The notes under the pieces are model-generated. The model had not been told where the DNA came from. It ran no database searches and saw only the letters and a program-made list of their open reading frames with translations. The position numbers were made by a program, and so were the translations under genes. Below are positions 1 through 10,900 of a stretch of 64,000 bases of DNA, in pieces (position 1 is the first letter of the stretch; each line of letters begins with the position of its first letter). Location of the stretch: NCBI RefSeq assembly GCF_041381155.1, contig NC_091134.1:53579944-53643943 (forward strand), written 5' to 3'. The stretch is from Argopecten irradians (lineage: Eukaryota > Mollusca > Bivalvia > Pectinida > Pectinidae).

Positions 1-959
1 AGAGATGATTGGTTTTGAGAAGATTGCATTTAGTTGCATTTTCATTCAAACAATCAGATAAAAATATGGGCAAAGTCGTTACCGTTCATTTGATGTGTGT
101 GGAATATATTTTAAGCATTTGTCAAGAAAGTGCAAAATAAAATTTGAATGTTAATCTTGAAAATTGCAATATAAAACTTCATGATTCACAAATCATTATT
201 GTAACTATATCAGTTTCACAGTCAGAAATAATTTGTTACATAGCATTGCTAACAGAACAAAATCCCTTTCGTAAATCTCAAGAAATAGCGATAACAAACT
301 TCAACTGCCAAAATCCAAGATGGTTGGCTGACGCCATCTTTTTTATCGATCAGCCTCAAAATCTGTATGGCACAAGAAGGGACTAAAGGGACTCTACATG
401 TGAAGTTTGAACAAAATCCCATCAGGAGTTCTTAAGAAATAGCGATAACCAAGTTCATCTGCCAAAATCCAAGATGGCTGCCTGTTGGCCATTTTGTTTT
501 TTCGATCATTCTCAAAATCTGTATAGCACAACAAGGGGCCAATGGGATTCTTCTTGTGAAGTTTGAACAAAATCCTTTCAGTAGTTTTAAAGAAATATAG
601 TGATAACAGACTTCAACTGCCAAAATCCAAGATGGCTGCCTGGTTGCCATCTTGTTTTTTGGATCAGACACAAAATTTGTAAGGCACAACAAGGGACCAA
701 GGGGACCATCCATGTGAAGTTTGAACAAAATCCCTTCAGTAGTTCTCAAGAAATAGCGATAACAAACTTCAACTGCCAAAATCCAAGATGGCTGCCTGGC
801 GGCCATCTTGTTTTTCCGATCAGCCTCAAAATTTGTATGGCACAACTAGGCACCAATGGGATCCTCCATGTGAAATTTGAACAAGAGGCCCAGAGGGGCC
901 TGTATCGCTCACCTGGTTTGTAATGCCAAGTAATGTTCTGAATACAGGTTCATTGTTTC

Positions 960-2905
960 TTCTCTGAAGGAATTTTAATATTAACCTCTAAATCCCCTAT
1001 TGGGCCCCACCCCTCCCGCCCCCAGGGGGTCAGAGCCAAAACTTATACAAGTTCTGTTCCCCTTCTTCCAAGGATGTTTATGGCCAAATTTGGTCACAAT
1101 CCAAACAAAACTCTAGGACAAGAAGTGATTTATAGGATTTACCTCTATTTCCCCTATTGGGCCCCACCCCTCCTGCCCTCGGGGGGCCAGAGTCAAAATT
1201 TATATAAGTTCTGTTCCCCTTCCCCAATGGATGTTTGTGGCCAAATTTGGTTACATTCCATTCAGAACCCTATGACAAGTAGTAATTTAAAGGATTTACC
1301 TCTATTTCCCCTATTGGGCCCCGCCCCTCCTGCCCCTGGGGGATCAGAGCCAAAATTTATACAAGTTCTGTTCCCCTTCCCCCAAGGATGTTTGTGGCCA
1401 AATTTGGTTACATTCCATTCAGAACTCTATGACTAGTAGCGATTTAAAGGATATACCTCTAATTCCCCTATTGGGCCCCGCCCCTCCTACCCCCGGGGGA
1501 CCAGAGCCAAAATTTATACAAGTTCTGTTCCCCTTCCCCCAAGGATGTTTGTGGCTAATTTTGGTTACATTCCATTCAGAACCCTATGACAAGTAGTAAT
1601 TTAAAGGATTTACCTCTATTTCCCCTATTGGGCCCCGCCCCTCCTGCCCCTGGGGGATCAGAGCCAAAATTTATACAAGTTCTATTCCCCTTACCCCCAT
1701 GGATGTTTGTGGCCAAATTTGGTTACAATTCATGTAGAGCTCTAGGACAAGTAGAGATTTAAAGGATTTACCTCTATTCCCCCTATTGGGCCCAGCCCCT
1801 CCTGCCCCCAGGGGGGTCAGAGCCAAAATTTATACAAGATCTGTTTCCCCTCCCCCAAGGATGTTTGTGGCCAAATTTGGTTACATTCCATTCAAAACTC
1901 TATGACTAGTAGCGATTTAAAGGATTTACCTCTATTACCCCTATTGGGCCCCGCCCCTCCTGCCCCCGGGGGACCAGAGCCAAAATTTATACAAGTTCTG
2001 TTCCCCTTCCCCAAGGGTGTTTGTGGCCAAATTTGGTTACATTCCATTCAGAACTCTATGACTAGTAGCGATTTAAAGGATTTACCTCTATTTCCCCTAT
2101 TGGGCCCCGCCCCTCCTGCCCCCTGGGGACCAGAGTCAAAATTTACACAAGTTCTGTTCCCCTTCCCCCAAGGATGTTTGTGGCAGAATTTGGTTACAAT
2201 TCATGTAGAACTCTATTACAAGTAGCGATTTAAAGGATTTACCTCTATTTCCCCTATTGGGCCCCGCCCCTCCTGCCCCCGGGGGACCTGAGCCAAAATT
2301 TATACAAGTTCTGTTCCCCTTCCCCCAAGGATGTTTGTGGCTAAATTTGGTTACAATCCATGCAGAACTCTAGGACAAGTAGCGATTTAAAGGATTTACC
2401 TCTATTTCCCCTATTGGGCCCCGCCCCTCCTGCCCCCGGGGGACCAGAGCCAAAATTTATACAAGTTCTGTTCCCCTTCCCCCAAGGATGTTTGTGGCCA
2501 AATTTGGTTACATTCCATTCAGAACTCTATGACAAGTAGTGATTTAAAGGATATACCTCTAATTCCCCTATTGGGCCCCGCCCCTCCTACCCCCGGGGGA
2601 CCAGAGCCAAAATTTATACAAGTTCTGTTCCCCTTCCCCCAAGGATGTTTGTGGCTAATTTTGGTTACAATCCATGCAGAACTCTAGGACAAGTAGCGAT
2701 TTAAAGGATTTACCTCTATTACCCCTATTGGGCCCCGCCCCTCCTGCCCCTGGGGGACCAGAGCCAAAATGTATACAAGTTCTGTTCCCCATCCCTCAAG
2801 GATGTTTGTGGTCAAATTTGGTTACAATCCATGCAGAACTCTAGGACAAGTAGCGATTTATAGGATTTACCTCTATTTCCCCTATTGGGCCCCGCCCCTC
2901 CTGCC

Positions 2906-2945
<40 letters not shown>

Positions 2946-3050
2946 AGAGCCAAAATTTATACAAGTTCTGTTTCCCCTCCCCCAAGGATGTTTTTGGTCG
3001 AATTTGGTTACAATCCATGCAGAACTCTATGACTAGTAGCGATTTAAAGG
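960..3050 (+). repeat. Satellite-like array, ~155-bp core repeats (family B)
   Basis: About 13 direct copies of a ~155-bp monomer, recognisable by a 'gatttaaaggatttacctct' start spaced about every 155 bases (for example near 1283, 1914, 2069, 2227 and 2381). Copies differ at a few positions, notably TTCCATTCAGAAC versus ATCCATGCAGAAC and GACTAG versus GACAAG. This shows a mix of higher-order variants. One copy carries a 36-G tract. Confidence 0.85.
2908..2943 (+). repeat. Poly-G tract (36 G)
   Basis: Thirty-six consecutive G inside one family B core, exactly where other cores have a short CCCCCGGGGG run. It is either slippage expansion of that G run or an assembly artefact. Confidence 0.9.
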
Positions 3051-3136
3051 AAATGTTGACGGGACGGACGGACGACGGACGGACGGACGGACGGACGGGA
3101 CGGACGGACGTACGACGGACGCCGCGCCATGACATA

Positions 3137-3166
3137 AGCTCACCGGCCCTTCGGGCCAGGTGAGCT
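3137..3166 (+). repeat. Terminal hairpin of family B pearl element
   Basis: Arms AGCTCACC and GGTGAGCT pair, with a second stem GGCCC/GGGCC around TTC. The same hairpin recurs at 6327-6356, so it marks the 3' terminus of the family. Confidence 0.85.
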
Positions 3167-3610
3167 AACAAAACCCCTTCAGTAATTCTCAAGAAATATT
3201 GATAACAAACTTCAACAGCCAAAATCCAAGATGGCTGCCTGGTGGCCATCTTGTTTTTCGAATCAGCCACAAAATCTGTATGGCACACGAGGGACCAAGA
3301 GAACCATCCATGTGAAGTTTGAACAAAATCCCTTTAGTAGTTCTCAAGAAATATCGATAACAAACTTCAACTGCCAAAATCCAAGATGGCTGCCTGGCGG
3401 CCATCTTGTTTTTCTGATCAGCCACAAAATCTGTAGGGCACAACTATGGACCAAGGGGACCCTCCATGTGAAGTTTGAACAAAATCCCTGCAGTAGTTTT
3501 TAAAAGATAGTGATAACAAGCATTGTTACGGCCGGACGCCGGACGCGGGACAACGGACCACGGACGCAGGGCGATTTGAATAGCCCACCATCATCAGATG
3601 GTGGGCTAAT

Positions 3611-4072
3611 ATACCCCTTAATAGTGTTTACTTCATCGGAAAAGAATATAAGAGAAAATTTCTGAAGTGCCACAATATATACTTTAATAACTCTTGCTTT
3701 GTATCAAATTGAATTTGGTATAGTACTACTGATGTTTTATTGATAAATACAGCTTCTTTTTTAGAGCCTAATGCTCAATTATAATTACAACATATCATCA
3801 ACCAAGACAATAAGTATTAAAACTAGAGGCCTTAATGTTTTACATTAGCGTTAAACTTCTGTCAGATACATACAGCTTTTTATTTAAGGCCCTACGATCT
3901 GTCACAACACATTATTGTATTCCGTGTATTTCCGAAAATCAAGAGGTCGAGATAGCAAAATTATATCGCCATGAAATAGTCCTTAGGCAAGTAAACTCTT
4001 ACTAAAGTTTAACCATGAAAATAAGTTGTTTTACAATAATATTGACCAAAAATAAAATTAATGAGGGTATCA
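3611..4072. other. AT-rich spacer, nothing recognised
   Basis: Unique AT-rich DNA between two pearl-type elements. No coding, RNA or repeat signal was seen. Confidence 0.6.
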
Positions 4073-4545
4073 ACAAGAGATGTGAGAGGGATCTTTGCGC
4101 CCACCAAAGATTGATCTATGTCTGATAAAAGTCAGATAGATTTTTTCTCTACTTTTCAAACTTCAACTATCAAAATTCAAGATGGCAGCCTTTTGTCAGC
4201 CATCTTATTGACCGATTGGTCCCAAAATACACTATGCATAAGTAGGGCCCAAGGGGAACCTACATATGAAATTTAGAATGATCCTTTCTGAAAAATAATA
4301 GTGGTAACAATTTTTTACTATGAAAATCCAAGATGGCTAACTGATGGCCATCTTGTTGATTGATCGATCCCAAAATGTAATATGCACAACAAGGGCCCTA
4401 GGGGAACCTACATATTAAATTTGAGAATGATCCCTTCATTACTTTTTGAGAAATAGGGATAACAAGAATTGTTAACGGACAGACGGACGGAGGACCACGG
4501 ACAAAAAGCAATTTGAATAGCTCACCATCTGATGATGGTGAGTTA
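4073..4545 (+). mobile_element. Pearl-type element, family A, short copy
   Basis: Starts ACAAGAGATGTGAGAGGGATC followed by a head shared with the copy at 46313 (GCGCCCACCAAAGATTGATC). It then has roughly two diverged family A cores ('aagatggc...gccatcttgttga'), a short ACGG microsatellite near 4475-4500 and the 28-nt hairpin at 4518-4545 (TAGCTCACCATC/GATGGTGAGTTA). It is complete end to end by comparison with the 46.3-kb copy. Confidence 0.75.
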
Positions 4546-4600
4546 AAAAATGTGTAAAATCATCGAACACTTTATAATACATATATGTAATAGTATTGCA

Positions 4601-6357
4601 ACAAGAGGCCCAGAGGGCCTGTATCGCTCACCTGGTTTGTAATGCCAAGTTATGTTTTGAATACAGGTTCATTATTTCTTTTCTAAAGGAATTTAAATAT
4701 TTACCTCTATTTCCCCTATCAGTTCCCGCCCCTCCTGCCCTCGGGGGGGGTCAGAGTCAAAATTCATACAAACTCTATTCCCTATTCCCCTTCCCCCAAG
4801 GATGTTTCTGGCCAAATTTGGTGACATTCCATGCAGAACTGTATGACTAGTAGTGATTAAAAGGATTAACCTCTATTTCCCCTATTGGGCCCCGCCCCTC
4901 CTGCCCCAGTGGGGTCAGAGCCAAAATGTATACAAGTTCTGTTCCCCTTCCTTCAAGGATATTTGTGGCCAAATTTGGTCACATTCCATGCAGAACTCTA
5001 GGATAAGTAGCGATTTAAAGGATTTATCTCCATTTCCCCTATTGGGCCCCCCCCCCTCCTGCCCCAGTGGGGTCAGAGCCAAAATTTATACAAGTTCTGT
5101 TCCCCTTCCCCCAAGGATGTTTGTGGCCAAATTTGGTCACATTCCATGCAGAACTCTAGGACAAGTAGCGATTTAAAGGTTTTATCTCCATTTCCCCTAT
5201 TGGGCCCCGCCCCTCCTGCCCCCGAGGGGTCAGAGCCAAAATTTATACAAGTTCTGTTCCCCTTCCCCCAAGGATGTTTGTGGCCAAATTTGGTCACATT
5301 CCATGCAGAACTCTAGGACAAGTAGCGATTTAAAGGATTTACCTCTATTTCCCCTATTGGGCCCCGCCCCTCCTGCCCCCGAGGGGTCAGAGCCAAAATT
5401 TATACAAGTTCTGTTCCCCTTCCCCCAAGGATGTTTGTGGCCAAATTTGGTCACATTCCATGCAGAACTCTAGGACAAGTAGCGATTTAAAGGATTTATC
5501 TCCATTTCACCTATTGGGCCCCGCCCCTCCTGCCCCCGAGGGGTCAGAGCCAAAATTTTATACAAGTTATGTTCCCCTTCCCCCAAGGATGTTTGTGGCC
5601 AAATTTGGTCACATTCCATGCAGAACTCTAGGACAAGTAGCGATTTAAAGGATTTACTCCATTCAATTGGGCCCGTGCCCCGAGGGGCAGAGCCAAAATT
5701 TACAAGTTTGTTCCCCTTCCCCAAGGATGTTTGTGGCCAAATTTGGTCACATTCATGCAGAACTCTAGGACAAGTAGCGATTTAAAGGATTTACCTCTAT
5801 TTCCCCTATTGGGCCCCGCCCCTCCTGCCCCCGAGGGGTCAGAGCCAAAATTTATACAAGTTCTGTTCCCCTTCCCTCAAGGATGTTTGTGGCCAAATTT
5901 GGTCACATTCCATGCAGAACTCTAGGACAAGTAGCGATATAAAGGATTTACCTCTATTTCCCCTATTGGGCCCCGCCCCTCCTGCCCCCGGGGGGTCAGA
6001 GCCAAAATTTATACAAGTTCTGTTCCCCTTCCCCCAAGGATGTTTGTGGCCAAATTTGGTCACATTCCATGCAGAACTCTAGGACAAGTAGCGATTTAAA
6101 GGATTTACCTCTATTTTCCCTATTGGGCCCCGCCCTTCCTGCCCCCTGGGGGTCAGAGCCAAAATTTATACAAACTCTATTCCCCTACCCCCAAGGATGT
6201 TTGTGGTCAAATTTGGTTACAATCCATGTAGAACTCTATGACTAGTAGCGATTTAAAGGAAATGTTGACGGACAGACGGACGGACGACGGACGACGGACG
6301 GACGACGGACGCCGCGCCATGACATAAGCTCACCGGCCCTTCGGGCCAGGTGAGCTA
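4601..6357 (+). mobile_element. Pearl-type element, family B, second copy
   Basis: Has the same ACAAGAGGCCCAGAG head as the nested copy at 881, then about 10 core repeats of ~155 bp (4690-6255), an ACGG/GACG microsatellite (6270-6312) and the same 3' hairpin (6327-6356). Cores here mostly carry the GGTCACATTCCATGCAGAAC variant, unlike the GGTTACATTCCATTCAGAAC variant common in the first array. This suggests array-specific homogenisation. One core (5640-5775) has lost many single bases. Confidence 0.8.
4690..6255 (+). repeat. Satellite-like array, ~155-bp core repeats (family B)
   Basis: About ten direct copies of the family B monomer, with starts near 4855, 5009, 5169, 5324, 5484, 5640, 5780, 5936 and 6093. 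Most adjacent monomers are nearly identical; the 5640-5775 copy is short because of scattered small deletions. Confidence 0.85.
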
Positions 6358-7392
6358 AAAATGACAAAATGAAATATATGACCTCAGTAAATGTAGATAT
6401 TTTAATTGCAACTCAAAATTAAAAAGGGTCAACATCAGGTTCTTTTTGGTATTTCTTATCTGCCTATATGTTTGTGCCATGAATAACTGAAGTACATGCG
6501 CCACAAAAGACCTATACTGTGATAGCTTTCCTTCGCTCCACCAACATCATTGACAAAAGGATGTTACTGATGAACTTCACTTAAATTCTTCCTCAAATTT
6601 GTTACACTCAGATTCTGGTTTTAGTTTCAATTAATAGACAACACTTGACTTTGCAGTCAAACATGTAGCCTTATTGACAAAGTATACTTCTTTCACTTGC
6701 TCCAAGTGGTAACCTCTTATATAGTGTGCGAAAGTAACGATAGCAGGGTTTTTGCCAGGCATTTATAGGGCCGGTAAAAGAACCCATTCCCAATTGAAAA
6801 CAGCACTATATTTTCCCAAATTCAGTCAGATTTTCCCAACCTCTGTCAAATAAACTTAACCCCCCCCCCCCCCCCCATTATACCTACAACATCAATAAAC
6901 TAAATATCTTGTAGAACTTGAGGAATATCAAAATATCATTGACAGCAACAGCTAAGCTTTCTTTGATATTTTTCTTTCCCAAGTTTTGATATTATTTCAA
7001 CAAAATTGTGAAGAATTAATTAAAATGATGCTGATGATATTTTCCCAATTTTGAAAAACTAGCAAAAACCCCGGATATACTGATAGATCGAGGCTACAGG
7101 AAAACCTGAGCTGTCTGTCTATGTAAACCGCTAGTAGTGTAGACCTGATGTCTCAGCAATTCCATTGCTCGTGTATCATAAACATTGTATGCTTATATAG
7201 CTATCAATTTTTGTTAATAACTTAAACTACGAACGTGAATAACCCAAATAATGCAGTCGTTATATTCCACCTTCTGCTCCATTAATGCTACAACCGAAGG
7301 CGTGTGGTACTGTTTGAAGCGCTTTACTGACACTGATTCACATTACACACACTCTGTTGTTAGCACTTTACTGACATTGATCCATATTAAAA
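6358..7392. other. AT-rich spacer, no gene seen
   Basis: No coding or RNA gene was recognised. It contains a 17-C tract at 6860-6876. The surroundings are ordinary AT-rich DNA. Confidence 0.5.
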
Positions 7393-7560
7393 ATGGCGAA
7401 CTGTTCGCGCTTCTATGAAGGGGCAAAGCCCAACCAAAAGCAGAAAAGGGCCGTATTGACAGCTGAAGAAACAAAACAAAAACGCAAGACCTATGACGAT
7501 GAGACACGCAGCGTACAGATCGGTCCATTAAAATCATTGATTATCCTCCCATCACGGTGA
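7393..7560 (+). pseudogene. Short basic ORF, possible transposon-protein remnant
   Basis: A 55-codon ATG-to-TGA frame encodes a polar, strongly basic peptide with the stretch LTAEETKQKRKTYDDETRSV. Lys/Arg-rich 'LT.EEKK.KRK.YD..R' segments occur at the start of some transposon-encoded proteins in molluscs and fish, but this recall is weak. The frame runs into a CpG-rich patch. It could equally be a chance ORF; no further exon was found. Confidence 0.25.
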
Positions 7561-7735
7561 TCTGGCGCGACGCGTCGTCACCATCAAAGGGTTGCGATGA
7601 TCCCCCGCGATGGGCCGATGTATCACCGAGGTTCCGTCACCGAGTATCCTCGTGACCATCGCGTGTTGCGATGACCTCCGCGATCCCCCGCGATCGTAGC
7701 ACGATCGGTCACCGAGTGTCAGCAGGGATCATGGC
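7556..7735. repeat. CpG-rich imperfect ~85-bp duplication
   Basis: A GC- and CpG-rich island in AT-rich DNA. The motif GATCCCCCGCGAT occurs twice, TCACCGAG three times, and a GTTGCGATGA motif twice, in the same order, giving two imperfect tandem units of about 85 bp. No ORF continues through both units. Confidence 0.6.
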
Positions 7736-7900
7736 GAATGGCTAAAATTTACCTGTAAAGTTGGTTGTCGGCAGCGGTCGTATGTTCGCTGATTTGTAAC
7801 TGTTTTTTGTTTTTGTTTTGGCAAGGTATTGATTCATTTGAGATACTGTTTGTTATAATTTCTGTCAAGAATGTTTGTTGACTGACCTAAATAAATTATT

Positions 7901-7935
7901 AATGTATATATATATGTGTGTGTGTGTATGTGTGT
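7901..7935. repeat. (TA)n(TG)n microsatellite
   Basis: Alternating TA followed by TG dinucleotides. Confidence 0.85.
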
Positions 7936-10900
7936 TATAATGGCAGAAATAAGTTTTTACTGCACGTGTCAACCTCCCTGAGCTGAATCTGTACTGACAT
8001 TTTCTTACTGATCGTTCGTTTTTGTCCATTTACTAGGTAACAGATAATACAGAAATACGGTATATTGTTTTTAAATCTATTATTTGATTTTCGATTTTCA
8101 GTTAGACACTGCCGTAAATTCGGCATCCTATACAGTAACAGCCAACAAAATGATACTTTAATTATAAGAAACTGAAAGATGAATACATTTGTAATTATTT
8201 GTGAATTTCGCTCTGGTGTTTAGGCACAAGATATTACAACTTATGACGTCTTATCCAATCATCGTAAAATATTTACAGATGATGACATAGAAACGTGCTG
8301 TGAACAAATGAATATACCGAGTTAAATCCACAAAATGTACAGTAGATTGAACAAAATATTTACCGGTATGCATGGTTCTAAATACATGTACTGAATATGC
8401 ATATTATTATAACTATAAGTGAATTGTATTTCTTAATTTCAAATATTAACTGTACATTTATAAGCGATGTTGACAAAATGTGTTCCATTGTAATACAAGC
8501 ACACTCGGGTCTTGTTTCTGTATTAACATGTATGTCATAAAAGTTGTGCACATTACAGAGAATTTCAAAAGATTATAAGTTATTCATCTTGCTTAACGAT
8601 TGTTTACGATCGATATGGGTTTCCCCGCTTTGTCACTGGATTGAGTGCACTAAATATTGCTATCGTAATGTCTCGGAGTAAAAGAAAATCTGAAAATATT
8701 TTGCATTGCATCTTATTTTATATTGGCGTAATGTTACCGAAAATATCGAACATCGTCCCAACGACCACTAATAAGCACTAAATTCACCCTTTTCGATTCT
8801 CCTATTTAATTCAATTTATTCCGTGGACCTTACGGTCCATAAGTGCAAATTACAACATTTCAAATATACTTTATATTACAAAAGAGATGATTTCACACCC
8901 ACATTCGCCAGTGATTTCTCACGACCCTTGCGCGTAATGATTTATAATTTGCCTGCGGGTCTAAACCAGGCGATCTACTAGAACCATAATGTGTATAATG
9001 GCCTGTGTATATGTCATAAACATGTCAACCAAAATCACAACGTATCTCTGCATATAATTTGAATCCCACGCACACCTGCAAAGATTCATGTGTTTGCTGA
9101 TTGGTCAGCCAATCAGTGCACACCTGAAGCTTTGCTGTCCCGGCCACATCCGCAGATCGAAATGTTCACTGATTGGACAGCCTTATTTCTGGTTCTCATT
9201 CGGACACTTAAATTTAGCTGAAATTAAAGTGCCATTTAAATTAATTATGAAAAAACCCGTAAAAATCGCATGGCCTTATGCACATCTCAGGAAAAATCGT
9301 CTGGGCAAGGATTTATAAGTCTCATATACGTCCTTGGTCTTGGCAACAATACCGCTGTCGAAGTACCTCGCTCATATGGCTCATGTTGACTCGCTTATGT
9401 TGTACACGGAAAGGAAAATTATATTTTGATATGTTATTCTGTTAAATTTCCTGACAATAATATCAAAACCGCATAAAAATCGGCCGCTATACCGAGATAC
9501 CTCCCTCAAAATTGCTCAATTTGTACCTGTATAACGACTCATGCGACTGCTGATTTGGGGGAATAACTGAATGTGACGTCATTACCGGCAGTGGGCTGTT
9601 TTGTAGTGTAAAGTACAAATAATGTATGTCTGATAAGGGGCTATGATAATTTACAACTATATATATATACACACACACAATTATACCTGATCCTCGGTAT
9701 GATTAAGCTATAAGCGTCTTGACCAATTAGGATAATGATATGATTATATGAATATATTACGAAGTATTGCATTTGAACTAATGCTAAAATAATAGTCTAA
9801 AGGGATCACCTTGTATACGTATTAGATGTGCGCGGCTCGTAATCCTGATATTCATTTGAATATGTTCTGTTCAATATACGTGATTTCCGTTCTTTAAAGC
9901 AAAGATTTGGATAGTATATCAAACTATTCTAAATATCTGTTTTAAGCAATCATCTACAGAGTGATGCAGTACATTTATTGGTCATATGAATTATCATTAT
10001 TATCATATGTATATCAAATAATGATTGATATTGACCAAAACTCACAAAGAATGGAATATCCGAAATCTAGCAATTATCAGAAATATCATTTCTGACATTA
10101 TGCATTACTTTTGATAAGGAATTATTAGTTTTCACTTATAAATCCTTGCTTTTGAATAGTTCTTTTTTCGATATGCCATTGTAAATAATATTACTCTTTC
10201 TAGTATAAATACATCAATCTGATTGAAAAATACATACACATGATACACTTGCTATATGTAATGTACAAATTGGGCCAAGACCTGTGTACAGTGTGAACTG
10301 AAATTACATGATGGTCAATTTGCTCACTCCCGTGGATAGTTTCTCTTTCTTGCGTAATCTGGCCCCTCTCATGAGACTGTATTGAGACGATGTTGACATC
10401 AGCTAAGAAGAGACTCTAGTCTCAGTTTTTTCTTCACATCCGTGCATGATCTGTTTAATAAATAAAGACACTAATTAATGAATGAATTTCAGCAAAATAT
10501 GAACAAATCATGTACAGTATGAAAGCTGAATGTTGTTTTTTTTTGTCAGAAAAAATGGATCGATATATATCACTCCACTAAATGATACATATATGTATTT
10601 GTGTTATGGCGGTTCTCAAAAACTTTATATGTATAATTAAAGCCGCCAATTCACGAAAATGAAATAAATCTGCTCTCAAGATATATTGTTAGACATAATT
10701 ACTTATATACAAAACGTTCGGTTTAGAATCATGCCATATATCATGAAAGAACTAGGAGACATCAGCTTACCCGGGTCGGGTCTTGGATAACATAATAATG
10801 AAGGACGTATCAGTGTGTATGTGTAGTCACTGGGAATATTGGAATTTTACCAAAGAAATAATAATCACTTTTGATTACAGAAAACAATTGATTTTTCCCT

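Larger units (their letters stand above)
881..3167 (+). mobile_element. Pearl-type element, family B (nested copy)
   Basis: The element starts with ACAAGAGGCCCAGAGGGGCC, continues with a short unique head, and then has about 13 tandem core repeats of ~155 bp (960-3050). Each core contains 'cctattgggccccgcccctc' and 'caaggatgtttgtggccaaa'. A GGAC-type microsatellite (3058-3125) and a terminal hairpin (3137-3166, arms AGCTCACC/GGTGAGCT around GGCCC-TTC-GGGCC) complete it. It sits inside a family A core: the flanks join as tttga + acaaaa, matching the intact family A sequence 'gaacaaaatccc'. That fits insertion between two As (TT on the other strand) without target duplication, as expected for Helentron-type elements. 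Confidence 0.78.
250..3610 (+). mobile_element. Pearl-type element, family A (outer copy, interrupted)
   Basis: About 155-bp core repeats containing 'ccaagatggctgcctggcgg' occur at about 250-880 and resume at 3170-3520. A GC-rich ACGG/ACGC-type microsatellite follows, then a 28-nt perfect hairpin at 3581-3608 (arms TAGCCCACCATC). This layout of tandem cores, microsatellite and terminal hairpin is the known form of bivalve pearl elements, which are related to non-autonomous Helentrons. The copy is split by a second element at 881-3167. Its usual 5' end (ACAAGAG followed by a GGGATC-type segment) was not found before 250, so the left end is truncated or diverged. It encodes no protein; the open frames across it are repeat translations. 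Confidence 0.75.

Noticed and set aside
432-845. 137-codon ORF on the - strand and similar long ORFs across 600-6063
   Set aside because: They translate the pearl core repeats (repeated phrases such as KMATRQPSWILAVEVC). Monomer lengths keep frames open by chance; no gene.
1902-3163. Proline-rich and poly-Gly ORFs in the first array
   Set aside because: Products of the GC-rich core and the poly-G tract, not proteins.
960-6255. CRISPR-like regular repeats
   Set aside because: Units are contiguous ~155-bp tandem copies without distinct spacers, in a eukaryotic genome.
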